The translations under genes were made by a program, and so were the position numbers. A stretch of DNA of 64,000 nucleotides, taken from Petralouisia muris. Its GTDB lineage: Bacteria > Bacillota > Clostridia > Lachnospirales > Lachnospiraceae. Below, piece after piece: positions 53,070 to 61,502 of the stretch. The stretch is from positions 1 through 64,000 of the forward strand of contig NZ_SRYA01000011.1 of assembly GCF_004793545.1 (NCBI RefSeq), given 5' to 3'. A model generated the notes under the pieces. That model saw only the letters and a list, made by a program, of their open reading frames with translations. It searched no databases and was not told where the DNA came from. The number at the start of each line of letters is the position of its first letter. The stretch's first letter is position 1.

Positions 53070-53984
53070 TTACTTCAAGTCCTTTTTCTTAAAAATAATA
53101 ACGCCCAGGCCCGCTGTCAGCAAAATGATCAGGCAGTCATAAACCGCCATCAGGCCAAGATGGCTTGCATCGTTCATAACGATCTGGTACAGCTGGGAAA
53201 CAGGAAGAAAATTGTTTAAAAATTCATAAACTTTCCGCTTTGTCCCTGTCAAGTATCGAGGATTTTTTACTCTTTCCTTTGTCATGGCTTTTCCTGTATC
53301 TCCATCAACGTAAATAGGCGTATCATCTTCCCCTGTTATGGCTTCCCCTGCATTTTCGTCCTCGTAATCATACGTATCATAATATTCCGGCGCACTGAGC
53401 TTTTGCCAGATGGTAAGCGATGCAAACAGCATAACCATTGTCACAAGCAGACAAGCCACAGAACCGGCAGCCTTGCTCTGGACGGACATGGAAATCAAAA
53501 GCAGGATTGCCGTCATCGCCCACATAGCTGTCACTCCCGCTGCTGTAAATGCAAGAATTTCTTTGATCTCCATGGTTGTGCCGCCAAGCATCAGGCTCCC
53601 CGCCGCCAGTGAAACAACAATATACATGACATGCATCAGCAGGGAAGCAAACCCGCAGACGGCCAGCTTTGAAAGATAAATATTTTTTCTCATATGTCCA
53701 ACTGCCAGTTTGTTCCGGATGGTTCCATCTCCATATTCCGTCCCTATAAATATCCCTACGAAAACAGCAACGGCAAATACGATGTATATTCCCCCGACAA
53801 AAATCAATCCGTCTGCACCGTAATATTCCGCTCCTAATTCTGCATAAGCCTGGGAATGCTTTTTCACATCCATCCACCGCATCAGAATAATAAAAGCTCC
53901 AAGCCCCGCCGAAAAGCATAATCCCATCTTGAAGACAAAACTCTTAGAAAGCCTTGCAAATTCTGCGGATAATAATTTATTCAT
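53070..53984 (-). CDS. ABC-2 type transporter permease (bacitracin/lantibiotic resistance-like)
   Basis: A 304-residue membrane protein with about six helices and a soluble loop of about 80 residues (residues 200-275). The stretch TEYGDGTIRNKLAVGH is typical of ABC-2 permeases of lantibiotic immunity or BcrB type. Its start overlaps the ATPase stop by eight bases. With the two-component system it probably removes or senses a cell-envelope antimicrobial. Confidence 0.88.
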   Translation of the reverse strand: MNKLLSAEFARLSKSFVFKMGLCFSAGLGAFIILMRWMDVKKHSQAYAELGAEYYGADGLIFVGGIYIVFAVAVFVGIFIGTEYGDGTIRNKLAVGHMRKNIYLSKLAVCGFASLLMHVMYIVVSLAAGSLMLGGTTMEIKEILAFTAAGVTAMWAMTAILLLISMSVQSKAAGSVACLLVTMVMLFASLTIWQKLSAPEYYDTYDYEDENAGEAITGEDDTPIYVDGDTGKAMTKERVKNPRYLTGTKRKVYEFLNNFLPVSQLYQIVMNDASHLGLMAVYDCLIILLTAGLGVIIFKKKDLK

Positions 53985-54891
53985 TCTTTACGCCTCCCAT
54001 CAGATTCACATAATAGCTTTCCAGGCTTTCCCCGAATTCTTTCATAGAAATTACCTGGCAATCATATTCCGCAAGAGCCAGCGTAAGCTTTGAAACATTT
54101 ATCTGGGCATACACATCAGCTTTGGTATCTGAAAAAATCTTATATTCGATCCCCATTTCGTCAAGTACATGGGCAAGAATTTTGGTATCGCTCACTTCCA
54201 TGCGAGTGCATTTCCTGCAGGCGGCTTCCAGCTGGGCAGCGCTCATTTCCTTCACAATCCTGCCCTTATCCACAAACCCGTAATGTGTAGCAAGCTTTGA
54301 CAATTCATCCAGAATATGGCTGGAAATTAAAACGGTAATCTGCTGCTGGCGGTTGAGTTTCAGAATCAATTCCCGTATTTCTATTATGCCTTGCGGATCA
54401 AGGCCATTGACAGGTTCATCCAAAACTAGAAAATCCGGGTTTCCCACAAGGGCGATTGCAATTCCCAGCCTTTGACGCATACCGAGAGAAAAGTTTTTTG
54501 CTTTCTTTTTCCCGGTATTCTCTAATCCTACCAGTTTCAGAACGTCTTCCAGCCCGTCAAAAGACGGCAGCCCAAGAATACGGTACTGCTGTTTGAGATT
54601 GTCTTCTGACGTCATATCCAGATAGATCGATGGGGTTTCCACCACTGCGCCCATTCTTCTGCGGGACTTTACAATTTCTCTCTCCGTGTTTTTCCGTCCA
54701 TAAAGCGTATATTCGCCGGATGTAGGTTCCTGCAGCCCGCAAATCAGCCGGATCAACGTGGTCTTGCCAGCGCCGTTTTTCCCAATGAGACCATAGATTG
54801 CTCCTTTGGGGACATTCATAGACAGTCCATGCACCGCCTTGAATCCTTTATAGTATTTGTTCAAAGCGTTTGTTTTCAGAACATAATCCAT
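53977..54891 (-). CDS. ABC transporter ATP-binding protein (BcrA-like)
   Basis: A 304-residue ATPase with Walker A GLIGKNGAGKTTL, signature FSLGMRQRLG and Walker B FLVLDEP, plus a C-terminal extension usual for drug and peptide exporters. AAAGGAGG lies before the ATG. The gene is preceded by a 164-base gap with four TAAAG direct repeats, so it likely has its own regulated promoter. Confidence 0.93.
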   Translation of the reverse strand: MDYVLKTNALNKYYKGFKAVHGLSMNVPKGAIYGLIGKNGAGKTTLIRLICGLQEPTSGEYTLYGRKNTEREIVKSRRRMGAVVETPSIYLDMTSEDNLKQQYRILGLPSFDGLEDVLKLVGLENTGKKKAKNFSLGMRQRLGIAIALVGNPDFLVLDEPVNGLDPQGIIEIRELILKLNRQQQITVLISSHILDELSKLATHYGFVDKGRIVKEMSAAQLEAACRKCTRMEVSDTKILAHVLDEMGIEYKIFSDTKADVYAQINVSKLTLALAEYDCQVISMKEFGESLESYYVNLMGGVKNE

Positions 54892-54937
54892 AAAAATCAG
54901 CCTCCTTTATTTGATATCAGCATTCTATCAAATAACA

Positions 54938-54978
54938 GTAAAGAAAAGAGTAAAGGAAACCATAAAGATTTCGTAAAG
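54938..54978. promoter_or_regulatory. Four direct repeats, putative response regulator box
   Basis: GTAAAG or ATAAAG occurs at 54938, 54950, 54962 and 54973, with periods of 12, 12 and 11 bases. Such helical spacing suits tandem binding of an OmpR-family regulator. It lies 47-87 bases upstream of the ABC ATPase start. Confidence 0.6.
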
Positions 54979-55055
54979 ATTTGACAGCAGGATCATGAAA
55001 AACAGCTATGGGAAAATATCTCATACATTCTGACAAGTTCTTCTTCTGTCGTTCT

Positions 55056-55721
55056 TTATTCCGTCCGCAACTTAAATCCAATTCCCCAGACTGCTTCTAT
55101 ATAATCCCTGCCATTTGCCTCACGGAGTTTTTTCCGCAGGTTGCTGATATGCATTTTCAGAGAACTTTCCGTACAGTCAGGAGTATCCTCACTGATACGG
55201 TCCAACAACTGTGATTTCGTAATCACTTGCGCCGAATTTCCCATGAGAAGCTTCAGAATTGCATATTCCGTTGGCGTCAGCCTTATCTCATTCGTCCCAA
55301 CGGTCACGGTATAAGCCTCTGTATCAAGGGTTATTTCATCAAACCTCAAAACAGAAGCAGCCCTTGTGGTTTTGGAATTACGGAGCTGTACAGCAATCCG
55401 GGCTGACAGTTCTTTTATGTGAAAGGGTTTTGTCACATAATCGGCAGCGCCGCCAAGCAGTAATTTCACTTTATCATCCATGTCAGTTTTTGCGCTGACT
55501 ACAATGACGGGGATTCCCTTTATCTGAGGAAGCACCTCTTCCCCCTCCAGTCCCGGCAGCATCAAATCCAACAGCACAAGATCCGGTTTTGTCCCAGACA
55601 GCACATATAACGCTTCTGTTCCGGAATACGCACGGAGCACGCCGTATCCCTCTTTTTTCAGCGCTTCTTCCAGCATATTTCCAATATGCATATCATCATC
55701 AATAATCAGAATATTTTTCAT
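55056..55721 (-). CDS. OmpR-family response regulator
   Basis: A 221-residue regulator. The receiver domain has the acidic pocket Asp8-10 and phosphorylation site Asp52 (DLVLLDLMLPG), followed by a winged-helix DNA-binding domain (about 125-220, ending AVWGIGFKLRTE). I start at the second of two adjacent ATGs (55721), five bases from AAGGA. It pairs with the kinase at 52121 and probably binds the direct repeats before the transporter. Confidence 0.94.
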   Translation of the reverse strand: MKNILIIDDDMHIGNMLEEALKKEGYGVLRAYSGTEALYVLSGTKPDLVLLDLMLPGLEGEEVLPQIKGIPVIVVSAKTDMDDKVKLLLGGAADYVTKPFHIKELSARIAVQLRNSKTTRAASVLRFDEITLDTEAYTVTVGTNEIRLTPTEYAILKLLMGNSAQVITKSQLLDRISEDTPDCTESSLKMHISNLRKKLREANGRDYIEAVWGIGFKLRTE

Positions 55722-55784
55722 CATTGTCCTTTTTCCTGTTTTACCGCCTGCCGACAGCAGGGTGCAATTGCTTTTTTCGGCTAA

Positions 55785-55860
55785 AGCAGCTGCATTGGAA
55801 TAAATAGCTTTTTGGCAGCATAAGCGGCTGTATTGGAACGTAAGCGATCCTCTTGGCAAA
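55785..55860. repeat. Degenerate tandem repeat of about 38 bp
   Basis: GCAGCTGCATTGGAA at about 55785 recurs as GCGGCTGTATTGGAA at about 55823, each followed by a related stretch ending in TTGGCA. It lies between the response regulator start and the pnp terminator. Confidence 0.55.
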
Positions 55861-55861
55861 A

Positions 55862-55899
55862 TACAGCCATTTTTCATATTGCTACGAAAAATGGCTGTA
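55862..55899 (-). terminator. Terminator-like hairpin after pnp
   Basis: TACAGCCATTTTTC (55862-55875) pairs exactly with 55886-55899, loop of ten bases. In the minus direction TTTTG follows, so it is a plausible terminator 22 bases after the pnp stop. Confidence 0.7.
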
Positions 55900-55920
55900 C
55901 CTTATCTAAAACTCCTGTTT

Positions 55921-58011
55921 CTATTTCTTCGGAACATCCTTTATAGAAAAACTGATTCTTCCCATCTTGTCTTTCCCAAGGCATACGACCTTCACCATAT
56001 CTCCCAGCGTCAGCACATCCTCTACCCGGTTGATTCTCTCCCTGGAAATCTTGGAAATATGGACCATACCTTCTTTGCCCGGCGCAAATTCCAAAAATGC
56101 GCCGAATTCTTTGATGCTGATGACTTTTCCAACAAAAATCTGGCCTGCTTCAAAATCCGTTGTAATAATCTCAATCATCTTAACGGCTTTATCCATCATT
56201 GCCTGATCCGTGCCGCAGACAGATACAGCGCCTTCGTCACTGATATCAATCTTTACCCCAGTCTGCTCAATGATTGCATTAATGGTCTTGCCTCTCTGTC
56301 CTACCACATCTCCGATCTTTGCCGGATCAATCTGAATCTGGATAATCTTGGGGGCATATTCCCCAACCTCTTTTCTGGGTTCGGAAATTGCTTTGGACAT
56401 TACCTCGTCCATAATATAAAGCCTTGCTTCCCTTGTCCTTCGAATGGCTTCCTCTACAATGGGCCGGGTCAATCCATGGATTTTGATATCCATCTGGATT
56501 GCGGTAATTCCCTCATGGGTTCCCGTTACCTTAAAGTCCATATCGCCGAAAAAGTCTTCCAGCCCCTGAATATCTGTCAGCACAATATAATCGTCGTCAG
56601 TCTCTCCTGTGACAAGGCCGCAGGAAATTCCTGCCACCATCTTCTTAATAGGCACGCCTGCCGCCATCAAAGCCATGCAGGAAGCGCAGGTGGACGCCAT
56701 AGAAGTGGAACCATTGGACTCGAAAGTCTCTGACACCGCACGGATGGCATAGGGGAATTCCTCCTCGCTGGGAAGCACCGGAATCAATGCCCGCTCTGCC
56801 AACGCTCCATGGCCGATTTCCCTCCGCCCCGGCCCTCTGCTGGGCTTTGTCTCCCCTACGGAATAGGAGGGGAAATTATAATGATGCATATAGCGTTTAT
56901 TGACTTCATTCTCATCCAGGCCATCGATTCTCTGAACTTCAGACAAAGGCGCAAGGGTAACCACATCGCAAATCTGGGTCTGTCCCCGGGTAAACATGGC
57001 GGAGCCATGGACGCGGGGAATCAAGTCCACTTCTGCTGCCAGAGGACGGATCTGATCGATGGCGCGTCCGTCCGGTCTCTTGTGATCCTTTAAAATCATC
57101 TTGCGGACAGTCTTTTTCTGATACTGATAAATGGCCTCTCCCAATACCTCCAGCCATTCTTCCTTCTCTGCAAAAGCCTCTTCCAGCTGTTCCGTAATAT
57201 TCCGGATATTTTCTTCACGAACCTGTTTGACATCGGTAAACACGGCTTCTTCCATTTTCTCCGGAGGCACAATCTCTTTGATGGCAGCAAATAATTCTTC
57301 CGGTACAGCACAGCTTGTATATTCATGTTTTGCTTTTCCTACTTCTGCCACCATTTCATTGATGAAAGCAATAATAGTCTGATTGATCTCATGAGCCTTG
57401 TAGATCGCCTCAAGCATCTTATCTTCCGGTATCTCGTTGGCTCCCGCCTCTATCATAATCACCTTTTCGCTGGTGGAGGCAACCGTCAGGTTCAAATCGC
57501 CGTTTTTCCACTGCTCCTGGGAGGGATTGATAATCAATTCCCCGTCTATCATGCCAACCTGCGTGGTTGCGCAGGGGCCTGCAAAGGGAATGTCGGAAAT
57601 ACTGGTTGCGATGGCTGATCCAAGCATTGCCACCAATTCCGGCCGGCACTGGGGATCTACGCTCATCACCAGATTGTTCAATGTCACATCATTCCGGTAG
57701 TCCTTGGGAAACAATGGACGCATGGGGCGGTCAATGACGCGGGACGTCAAAATGGCGTTCTCTGACGCCTTGCCTTCTCTCTTGTTAAATCCTCCGGGAA
57801 TCTTCCCAACGGAATATAATTTTTCTTCGTATTCCACACTTAACGGAAAGAAATCTATTCCTTCCCTTGGTTTCTCTGATGCTGTTGCAGTACACAACAC
57901 AACGGTATCGCCATAATGCATAAAAGCCGCGCCGTTTGCCTGAGCCGCCACTCTTCCAATGTCTACCCTCAGTGTTCTGCCTGCCAATTCCATGGTAAAC
58001 TGTTTATACAT
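55921..58011 (-). CDS. pnp: Polyribonucleotide nucleotidyltransferase (PNPase)
   Basis: A 696-residue 3-to-5 phosphorolytic exoribonuclease. Two RNase PH domains are separated by a helical domain. The second contains GRREIGHGALAERAL. KH (IGDVVGQRGKTINAI) and S1 (GKVISIKEFGAFLEFAPGKEGMVHIS) domains follow. I start at 58011 (YKQFTMELAGRTLRVDIG) with GGAG nine bases upstream. It lies downstream of rpsO, the order conserved from E. coli to Firmicutes, separated by a strong hairpin. Confidence 0.97.
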   Translation of the reverse strand: MYKQFTMELAGRTLRVDIGRVAAQANGAAFMHYGDTVVLCTATASEKPREGIDFFPLSVEYEEKLYSVGKIPGGFNKREGKASENAILTSRVIDRPMRPLFPKDYRNDVTLNNLVMSVDPQCRPELVAMLGSAIATSISDIPFAGPCATTQVGMIDGELIINPSQEQWKNGDLNLTVASTSEKVIMIEAGANEIPEDKMLEAIYKAHEINQTIIAFINEMVAEVGKAKHEYTSCAVPEELFAAIKEIVPPEKMEEAVFTDVKQVREENIRNITEQLEEAFAEKEEWLEVLGEAIYQYQKKTVRKMILKDHKRPDGRAIDQIRPLAAEVDLIPRVHGSAMFTRGQTQICDVVTLAPLSEVQRIDGLDENEVNKRYMHHYNFPSYSVGETKPSRGPGRREIGHGALAERALIPVLPSEEEFPYAIRAVSETFESNGSTSMASTCASCMALMAAGVPIKKMVAGISCGLVTGETDDDYIVLTDIQGLEDFFGDMDFKVTGTHEGITAIQMDIKIHGLTRPIVEEAIRRTREARLYIMDEVMSKAISEPRKEVGEYAPKIIQIQIDPAKIGDVVGQRGKTINAIIEQTGVKIDISDEGAVSVCGTDQAMMDKAVKMIEIITTDFEAGQIFVGKVISIKEFGAFLEFAPGKEGMVHISKISRERINRVEDVLTLGDMVKVVCLGKDKMGRISFSIKDVPKK

Positions 58012-58117
58012 ATTTTCTTTCTCCTTTAACTTTCCAGCAGGATGAGCCGAAACCCCGGATACGCCGTTTCCCGGCCTTGTCCCGCATAATACGGAATCAA
58101 ACATGCTGCAGAAGATA

Positions 58118-58169
58118 CCGAAACTACTGAGCTATATACAAATCATTATATACAGCTCAGTGGTCTCGG
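58118..58169 (-). promoter_or_regulatory. Long hairpin in the rpsO-pnp gap
   Basis: The arms 58118-58133 and 58154-58169 pair at 15 of 16 positions (one a wobble), and five more pairs form inside. There is no T run. By analogy with E. coli, where RNase III cuts a hairpin ahead of pnp and PNPase then limits its own message, it may serve processing or autoregulation. Confidence 0.6.
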
Positions 58170-58230
58170 GACTTCTTTCTGCCGAATGCCCTGCAAAGAC
58201 ATACCCATGCTGTGAGACCTTAACATTAGA

Positions 58231-58254
58231 AATAGAGCGGAAAACCGCTCTATT
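58231..58254 (-). terminator. Terminator-like hairpin after rpsO
   Basis: AATAGAGCGG and CCGCTCTATT pair perfectly with a four-base loop, 13 bases after the rpsO stop. The downstream T run is weak, so partial termination before pnp is likely. Confidence 0.65.
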
Positions 58255-58266
58255 TCATGAAAGGAA

Positions 58267-58533
58267 CTACTTTCTGATTCCTAAACGTTCGATTAAGCTA
58301 CGATATCTTTCAATATCAGATCTTTTCAGGTAATCAAGCATACCGCGTCTCTGACCTACCATCTTTAACAATCCGCGTCTGGAATGATGATCCTTCGGAT
58401 TCTCCTTCAAATGCTCTGTCAGCTCCTGAATTCTTGCTGTCAGGATTGCAACCTGAACTTCCGGTGAACCTGTATCCCCGGGTGTTCTTGCGTATTCTGC
58501 AATAATTGCCTGTTTCTTTTCTTTTGCTATCAT
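58267..58533 (-). CDS. rpsO: 30S ribosomal protein S15
   Basis: An 88-residue primary 16S rRNA-binding protein. It matches S15 throughout: [57 protein letters not shown] precedes the ATG. A leader of about 120 bases with two short stems lies between its promoter and start; S15 often represses its own message through such a leader. Confidence 0.99.
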   Translation of the reverse strand: MIAKEKKQAIIAEYARTPGDTGSPEVQVAILTARIQELTEHLKENPKDHHSRRGLLKMVGQRRGMLDYLKRSDIERYRSLIERLGIRK

Positions 58534-58658
58534 CTTCTGATAACCTCCTCAAATATTATTATCGCCCAAATCTCATGAGATATTAAGTAGCGGTCGGAGT
58601 GTCCGGCTACCGAATATGGGCTTCTCATATTCCATGCAGGCTTTCCCTGCCGTCTGCT

Positions 58659-58687
58659 ATTATAGCACAGCTTATCAGCATTGTAAA
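58659..58687 (-). promoter_or_regulatory. Promoter of rpsO (and pnp)
   Basis: Minus-strand TTTACA (58682-58687) and TATAAT (58659-58664) are 17 bases apart. The resulting leader of about 120 bases (to 58533) contains the stem GAATATG/CATATTC and a second stem GTAGC/GCTAC, candidates for S15 autocontrol. Confidence 0.8.
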
Positions 58688-58691
58688 TACC

Positions 58692-58796
58692 TTACGCCGC
58701 TTTGTCTTTGCTGTCTCAGCCAAGGCTGCAAAACGCCAGCCTGTCCTTTATGCTACTTTGCTCTTTGCCAGCTCTGCCAGGGTTGCAAAGCCTTCT
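58692..58796. repeat. Diverged direct duplication of the rplT 3-prime end
   Basis: The last 49 bases of rplT (58748-58796) recur at about 58692-58740 with a period of 56 and about 75 percent identity including the stop. The translated copy reads RFAALAETAKTKRR-stop region against [14 protein letters not shown]-stop in rplT. Confidence 0.78.
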
Positions 58797-59104
58797 GCGT
58801 CATTTACCGCCATCTCTGCCAGCATCTTGCGGTTTACTTCCACCCCTGCCAGCTTCAGCCCATGCATAAACTGGCTGTAAGAAATTCCATTGATTCTTGC
58901 CGCTGCATTGATACGGGCAATCCACAACTGACGAAACTGTCTTTTTCTTTCTTTTCTACCTGCATAAGAACTTGTCAACGCCCTCATGACAGACTGTTTT
59001 GCTACACGGTACTGCTTGGAACGCGCTCCTCTGTATCCTTTTGCCAGTTTCAATACTCTATTATGTTTTTTTCTGGCGTTTAATCCACCTTTTATTCTTG
59101 CCAT
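58748..59104 (-). CDS. rplT: 50S ribosomal protein L20
   Basis: A 118-residue early-assembly protein of the large subunit. It starts [25 protein letters not shown] and contains [27 protein letters not shown] precedes the ATG. In Bacillus L20 binds the infC leader to repress infC-rpmI-rplT, and the matching leader is visible at 59887-60050. Its own 3-prime tail is repeated, diverged, after the stop. Confidence 0.99.
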   Translation of the reverse strand: MARIKGGLNARKKHNRVLKLAKGYRGARSKQYRVAKQSVMRALTSSYAGRKERKRQFRQLWIARINAAARINGISYSQFMHGLKLAGVEVNRKMLAEMAVNDAEGFATLAELAKSKVA

Positions 59105-59128
59105 GATTTCTTCCTCCTTAACTCATTC

Positions 59129-59326
59129 TTACAAATATGGTAAAATCTTTTTCATATTCTTAACATTGGTAGCGTCTGTAATTGTGGATTTCCTCAGATT
59201 TCTCTTTCTCTTCGGAGATTTCTTGGTTAAGATATGACTTTTATAAGCTTTATTCCTTTTTAATTTTCCAGTACCTGTTTTCTTAAAACGTTTTGCTGCT
59301 GATTTGCTTGTTTTCATTTTTGGCAT
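59129..59326 (-). CDS. rpmI: 50S ribosomal protein L35
   Basis: A 65-residue basic protein of the large subunit: [21 protein letters not shown], then [27 protein letters not shown] precedes its ATG. Middle gene of the infC-rpmI-rplT operon, 24 bases after infC and 24 before rplT. Confidence 0.99.
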   Translation of the reverse strand: MPKMKTSKSAAKRFKKTGTGKLKRNKAYKSHILTKKSPKRKRNLRKSTITDATNVKNMKKILPYL

Positions 59327-59350
59327 TTTTAGTTCCTCCTTAAACTCCAG

Positions 59351-59857
59351 TTATTTCTTTTCTGTCAGCACAATGCTGATACTCCTGCCTTCCAGCTTGG
59401 GAGCTTTTTCTACTGTAGCAATATCTGATAAATGTTCTGCAAAATCATCCAGGATATGCCTACTGCTCTGCATATGCGCCATTTCCCTTCCCCGGAAGCG
59501 CAGGGTGATCTTTACTTTATTGCCCTTTGAAATAAATTTCTTTGCTGCATTAATTTTTGTGTTCAAATCATTTGTTTCAATATTGGGTGACAAACGGATT
59601 TCTTTAATTTCAACAGTTTTTTGCTTTTTCCTGGCTTCTTTTTCTTTTCTCACAAGTTCATATTTGTACTTGCCGTAATCGATAATCTTACATACCGGCG
59701 GCTTTGCAGTAGGGGCGATCTTTACCAAATCAAGTTCTGCTTCTCTGGCAATTTTCATCGCTTCCCTGGCTGGCATAATGCCAAGCTGTTCTCCGTCTTC
59801 TCCGATTAGACGAACTTCCTTATCTTTGATTTGTTCATTAATCATTAACTCGCTAAT
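59351..59857 (-). CDS. infC: Translation initiation factor IF-3 (rare ATT start)
   Basis: A 168-residue factor that keeps free 30S subunits apart and proofreads start codons. The N-domain begins ISELMINEQIKDKEVRLIGEDGEQLG and the C-domain carries KEIRLSPNIETNDLN and KVKITLRFRGREMAH. The best Shine-Dalgarno (GGAGG) sits nine bases before an ATT codon at 59857; the first ATG (59845) would lie too far away. infC uses AUU in many bacteria for self-limitation, so I take ATT as the start. Confidence 0.93.
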   Translation of the reverse strand: MSELMINEQIKDKEVRLIGEDGEQLGIMPAREAMKIAREAELDLVKIAPTAKPPVCKIIDYGKYKYELVRKEKEARKKQKTVEIKEIRLSPNIETNDLNTKINAAKKFISKGNKVKITLRFRGREMAHMQSSRHILDDFAEHLSDIATVEKAPKLEGRSISIVLTEKK

Positions 59858-59886
59858 GGTCTTGCACCTCCAAAAATTAATTTCAC

Positions 59887-60050
59887 AAAAAAAGTGAATA
59901 GACAGACTATCCACTAAATATTGAACTGAACCGCATTCTGTATCATAACTCACAACTCCCGGAAATATTTCCTGATGGATGATGCAGACGGATTGTTTCA
60001 AATATGAACCATTAGTCACGCACTTGTGCTACGGTGAGAGTGGATACTCT
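59887..60050 (-). promoter_or_regulatory. infC leader: antiterminator/terminator switch (L20 leader-like)
   Basis: On the minus strand a stem AGTGGATAG/CTATTCACT (59893-59915) followed by seven Ts (59887-59893) forms an intrinsic terminator just ahead of infC. Its left arm can instead pair with AGAGTATCCACT at 60039-60050, near the start of the transcript. This is the layout of the Bacillus L20-controlled attenuator. Confidence 0.8.
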
Positions 60051-60074
60051 ACTTTCTTTTCCTACAACTCTGTG

Positions 60075-60103
60075 AGTTTATCATGATTTTACATTAGTGT
60101 CAA
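60075..60103 (-). promoter_or_regulatory. Promoter of infC-rpmI-rplT
   Basis: Minus-strand TTGACA (60098-60103) and TAAACT (60075-60080) are 17 bases apart. The leader to infC is about 210 bases and contains the attenuator. Confidence 0.75.
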
Positions 60104-60201
60104 GGGTTTTTTCGGTTATTTTGATAATTCTGCTTTTCAAATCCGCCGATTTCTGATACCATCATAGCAGAACAATTTTACAAAATGAAAAGAGGATGAT
60201 T

Positions 60202-61068
60202 ATGACTGAACATGAAAAATTAATTGATCTCCATACCCACTCCACTGAATCAGACGGAACTCTTACGCCGGAAGAACTGATGAAACATGCCCAGGAATGC
60301 GGGCTGTCTGCGGTTGCCCTTACGGATCATGACGCTATCAGCGGAATTGAAAAAGCCCGCCCCATCGCCGAAGCCCTTGGATTGGAATTTGTTCCAGGCG
60401 TGGAACTCTCCACAGACTATCAAGGTACGGAAATCCATATTCTGGGCTACTATATTGACACCCAGCAGCCGGAATTTTTAAAGCAGTTAAAGGAATTTGT
60501 GGATACCAGAGAGAAACGGAATGAGAAAATGGCCCTTCTTCTTCAGGAGGAAGGCTTTGACATTACCATAGAGGCCCTGTTGGCGGAAAATCCGGACGGT
60601 GTCATCACCCGGGCGCATTTCGCCCGCTATCTGGTGGAACACGGCCTTGTCAAAGACAGGGAAACGGTATTTCGCAAATACCTGGGCGATGGCTGCAAAT
60701 GCTATGTCCCCCGGGAAAAAATCACTCCTTTTGAAGCCATCCGGCTGATTCAGCTTGGCGGCGGACTTGCATTTTTTGCCCATCCCGTGTTATGCCATAT
60801 GAATCATGACAGGCTCCGATCTTTTATCAAAAGCCTGAAGGAAGCGGGATTAACTGGATTGGAAGCAATCTATTCCATGAATGCTCCCGGCGATGAAAGG
60901 AACCTGATGAAATTTGCAGAAGAATTTGATTTGCTAATCAGCGGAGGATCTGATTTCCACGGTTCTAACAAGCCCCAGATTCAGCTTGGCGCCGGAAAGG
61001 GCAATCTTCGGATTCCTTATGAAATTCTGGAACGCATCAAAGAGGTAAAGCAGGATTTGAAGCTGTAA
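60202..61068 (+). CDS. PHP-domain phosphoesterase (RNase AM/YciV-like)
   Basis: A 288-residue cytoplasmic PHP-fold enzyme. It opens IDLHTHSTESDGTLTP, has VALTDHDAISGI, VPGVELST and, near the end, SGGSDFHG, the usual PHP metal ligands. Relatives act on nucleoside 3,5-bisphosphates or trim RNA 5-prime ends. The ATG at 60202 has GAGG six bases upstream; an ATG at 60196 touches that box. It stands alone and divergent from infC. Confidence 0.9.
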   Translation: MTEHEKLIDLHTHSTESDGTLTPEELMKHAQECGLSAVALTDHDAISGIEKARPIAEALGLEFVPGVELSTDYQGTEIHILGYYIDTQQPEFLKQLKEFVDTREKRNEKMALLLQEEGFDITIEALLAENPDGVITRAHFARYLVEHGLVKDRETVFRKYLGDGCKCYVPREKITPFEAIRLIQLGGGLAFFAHPVLCHMNHDRLRSFIKSLKEAGLTGLEAIYSMNAPGDERNLMKFAEEFDLLISGGSDFHGSNKPQIQLGAGKGNLRIPYEILERIKEVKQDLKL

Positions 61069-61092
61069 GGAATGATTTAATATTTTGGAGAC

Positions 61093-61188
61093 GGGGCTGT
61101 TGCATTGAGAAACAAACATACAAGATACAATATTTTGTAAAAGAAATTATACCATATCTTGTAGTTGTATTCTTAATGCGGCAGCCCC
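61093..61188. repeat. Intergenic hairpin repeat family B, copy 2
   Basis: Starts GGGGCTGTTGCATTGAGAA and ends TTCTTAATGCGGCAGCCCC; the arms pair for 19 bases with three changes. The interior shares CAATATTTTGT and ACCATATCTTGT with the element at 22772-22872. Confidence 0.8.
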
Positions 61189-61502
61189 TTTCTCATGCAA
61201 ACCAGTCAGCGTTTTGACAAAATTGCCGAATTTATATTTCAATTATGCACTATATTTAGGCTTACTGATTTTCTGTTGTCAAAATGTTACCATAGATTTA
61301 TTATAACAGTTTTATTTGTACACATACAATTATCTCCCACACACAATACACAACTTGCACAGCACATACGCATCCAGTCGGGTAATTCATAGCCGCTTTC
61401 AGCGACACTTTATTTCGGTTCAGTCCTTTTTTCTCTATTTAACTCTGCCAAGAGATTACTTCCCCGTAATCCTCTGGAGCTGCTTTGCGTATCTTCATTC
61501 CC
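61189..61502. other. Gene-free AT-rich stretch
   Basis: After the family B element I see no gene, strong hairpin or clear promoter in these 314 bases. It separates the PHP gene from the convergent HAD gene. Confidence 0.6.

Noticed and set aside
58012-58104. Longer start for pnp
   Set aside because: PNPase proteins begin near YKQFTMELAG; the extra 31 codons are spacer sequence.
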